Part shown: positions 62,193 through 64,000 of the stretch, piece by piece | How positions within the stretch are numbered: position 1 is the first letter of the stretch | How the letters are laid out: each line of letters opens with the position of its first letter | DNA from: Polytrichum commune | Lineage: Eukaryota > Streptophyta > Polytrichopsida > Polytrichales > Polytrichaceae | Length of the DNA: 64,000 bases | Direction of reading: 5' to 3' | Assembly: GCA_950295325.1 (NCBI GenBank) | Contig: OX485807.1 | Location: 44,110,440-44,174,439 of the forward strand | The notes under the pieces: generated by a model | Told to the model about the DNA's origin: nothing | The model's input: only the letters and a program-made list of their open reading frames with translations | The model's database searches: none | Made by a program: the position numbers and the translations under genes

Positions 62193-64000
62193 TGTCTGCA
62201 AAAGCACAAAGCAGAGTACTGGTCGAGCTCAAAACCAATCATTATTGGTGTAACTTATCATAACCACCTCTGTGTCCTACTTTGTTGAAAGAAATCTGTT
62301 ACCACGAGAACATATTTACCCATGAACTCCGCATGTTTACCCATGAACACTACATTACACATCTGCTTTAGTGTGGCCCACACCATTCATCATCGACCCT
62401 CGTTGATGGTCTTGCAATCTCTGCGTGGCACCTAGAGAGGGTGTCACATGACACTTGGTGCTACATGACAGCTCACGAAGACCGCTCTAATTAACATGGC
62501 ACACCAATTGAAATGTCACACTAAATCATATGTTCAGCGTAGTGGCCTCAGACAGATATGACTTTATGCCACATCGAACGCTTCCCTGGTCAATATCAAG
62601 GACTTCCGGGTTCCACAAGTAGGGGCAACCACTCTACTCATGAAGGGTGCTTCATCCCATAAGTTGCCGAAGGTATGAATATGTAAGCAAACATGACAAC
62701 ATCCAGAGATAAAACTTACCTTCACTTGTATAGTATCCAAAGCCCAGTCTCCTTTACTCCAAATATGCACTCCTTTAAATTTGTGGGTTTGTCCAAGGCT
62801 CTCGATGCTCAAGTTAAGTTTACTCTTCAGTATCTGACTCGTGAACCTGACCACCAACCCAGTTGTAAGTATCTGGTTGTGCGATTGCAACATTCAGTGC
62901 CAATATTGAAGAACCAAGTAAAGAAATCACAGATCCACACAGCAACTTAAAGAATTCATGCCCTTTGACATCGGAAGGACCAAGTAGAGAGAGCCTCAGA
63001 ATGGGCAATGAACACCAGAGGAGTCACTAACGAAGGTACCAATGTGGGCCTTATAATTATGTGGTCACTCCTCTTAATTGGACATCTATGTTTGAGTGGT
63101 ATATGGCAAGGCTTGTAGTTATGTATAGACACCAAAAAAAGACATGTTACAATGACATTGGACCCTTCACTGACTGAAGCGCTAGTCGATCCTCCATACG
63201 TCGGAGATAACACCATCGTAACAATTTCAAACCATGTTGGAAAGCCTAAAACCACCTTCCAAGATACCTCTACCTTGAACAACTCCGCATCCACATAGCA
63301 GTGCCCTTCTTACATCCACGACAGCAATGCCATCAAAAAGTGTAGAAGTCAAATCCTTCTAACTTCATACCTTAGCCTTCAGAAATGCCCTGCCACAATG
63401 TGCTCCAGAAAGGATCACCGAACTCCACCAACTCGACATTCAGGAACAGGTGCATCATCAGCCTGGGCTTGATGGAGGAAATGAAACTTAGAGAATGTTG
63501 GCAAATCAGGGCAGAGCGAGGGATGTGCATAAGCTCCTATTACGCATCCAGAACGCGAAGCAGGAAGCCTTTCAGCATTGATAGAACGTAAGTTAAAGTA
63601 CACAGAGACAGAAAGGCGGAGACACACAGCGGAGACACAAGCGAGAGTGATGAGCAGTGGAGGAGAGACTAAACGACAAACGAAGAGCTAGGTCTAGCTC
63701 AGGCTTCGGGTGCCAGGCTGCACCACTGAGGCGCCTGATCTCATGGGTGAGGGAGTGGGCAAGGCGCCTGCCTCTCTGCCGTCGGATGGCGCCAGGCCCA
63801 GCCACATCCACGGCTTGCAGGCCCGGGCTGGGAGCTCCAGCGGGCAGCCCCGGGGTTAGAGGCCGGGCAGCCGGGCAGCGCAGCGGGCTTCGGGAGAAGG
63901 GCGGGGATGGGGGTCGATACCTGAGCCGACACTGGCTCCGCCTTGGAGGTGGGACCCAGGAAGGTCCAGCTGGCAGTCACCGCTTTCCTGTTAAATCTCA
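62193..64000 (-). promoter_or_regulatory. Probable 5' UTR intron and promoter side of the adaptor gene
   Basis: No coding region is supported. An acceptor at 62197 implies an upstream non-coding exon. A CT-rich stretch on the minus strand at about 63590-63680 looks like a plant 5' leader. From about 63700 to 63960 the sequence becomes strongly GC-rich and CpG-rich, unlike the rest of the window, as near a transcription start. The assignment is an inference. Confidence 0.35.

Noticed and set aside
63741-63980. 79-codon minus-strand frame near the window end
   Set aside because: Compositional frame in CpG-rich sequence; more likely the leader or promoter region of the adaptor gene.

Overview
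The window is nuclear DNA of a land plant. Two well-formed, intron-bearing plant genes are present: a 12-oxophytodienoate reductase and an AP180/CALM-type clathrin adaptor. The intergenic space is dominated by plant-type transposons (CACTA, Harbinger-like, pogo-like, a tRNA-derived SINE). Nothing fixes the species. The OPR active-site variant, the unusual CACTA cargo and the animal/fungal-style integrase gene made me think of a non-flowering plant, but that is a weak inference. No prokaryotic, organellar or viral gene was recognised.

Layout. 1-4528 is repeat-rich, with a 673-bp direct duplication (2429-3101 and 3806-4478), each copy carrying a 67-bp palindrome. 4529-20209 is one complete CACTA (En/Spm-like) transposon of 15,681 bp, with 29-bp perfect terminal inverted repeats and a TGT target-site duplication. 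Inside it two transcription units diverge from a roughly 3-kb spacer. Leftward runs a seven-exon TNPA-like gene (11160-5348) that contains an FCP1/HAD-phosphatase-like domain without its catalytic aspartate and ends in a DUF8039-like domain. Rightward runs a TNPD-like transposase (TNP2, DUF4218, DUF4216), now broken by a stop and two frameshifts. Between its zinc-binding-like first exon and the TNP2 exon lies a separate exon encoding a SET domain. Tandem arrays of a TGACT/AGTCA motif fill the introns and spacers. A transposon carrying both a SET domain and an FCP1-like pseudo-phosphatase is the most interesting system in the window.

20213-33.2 kb. A three-exon gene (22032-23671) encodes an intact DDE integrase of the WHxD...SVHNQRIERxW type, similar to proteins known mainly from animals and fungi. 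Further right is a 434-bp tandem array (about five units) inside what looks like an intron of a second, degenerate TNPA-like gene on the minus strand (33.2-28.5 kb).

33.9-43 kb. A possible multi-exon minus-strand gene (one exon resembles the Nup160 propeller), a Harbinger-like non-autonomous element with a SINE nested in it, a decayed pogo-like element, and a RuvB-like (Pontin/Reptin) pseudogene exon.

44.7-47 kb holds the OPR gene (402 codons, four exons, TATA box). 47-59 kb is AT-rich and gene-free, with a small MITE and a long inverted-repeat element (54.2-56.9 kb). 59.5-62.2 kb holds the clathrin adaptor gene (642 codons). The last 1.8 kb is probably its 5' UTR and promoter side. Exon models come from reading splice signals and codon phase by eye; family names come from remembered motif patterns, not from a search.
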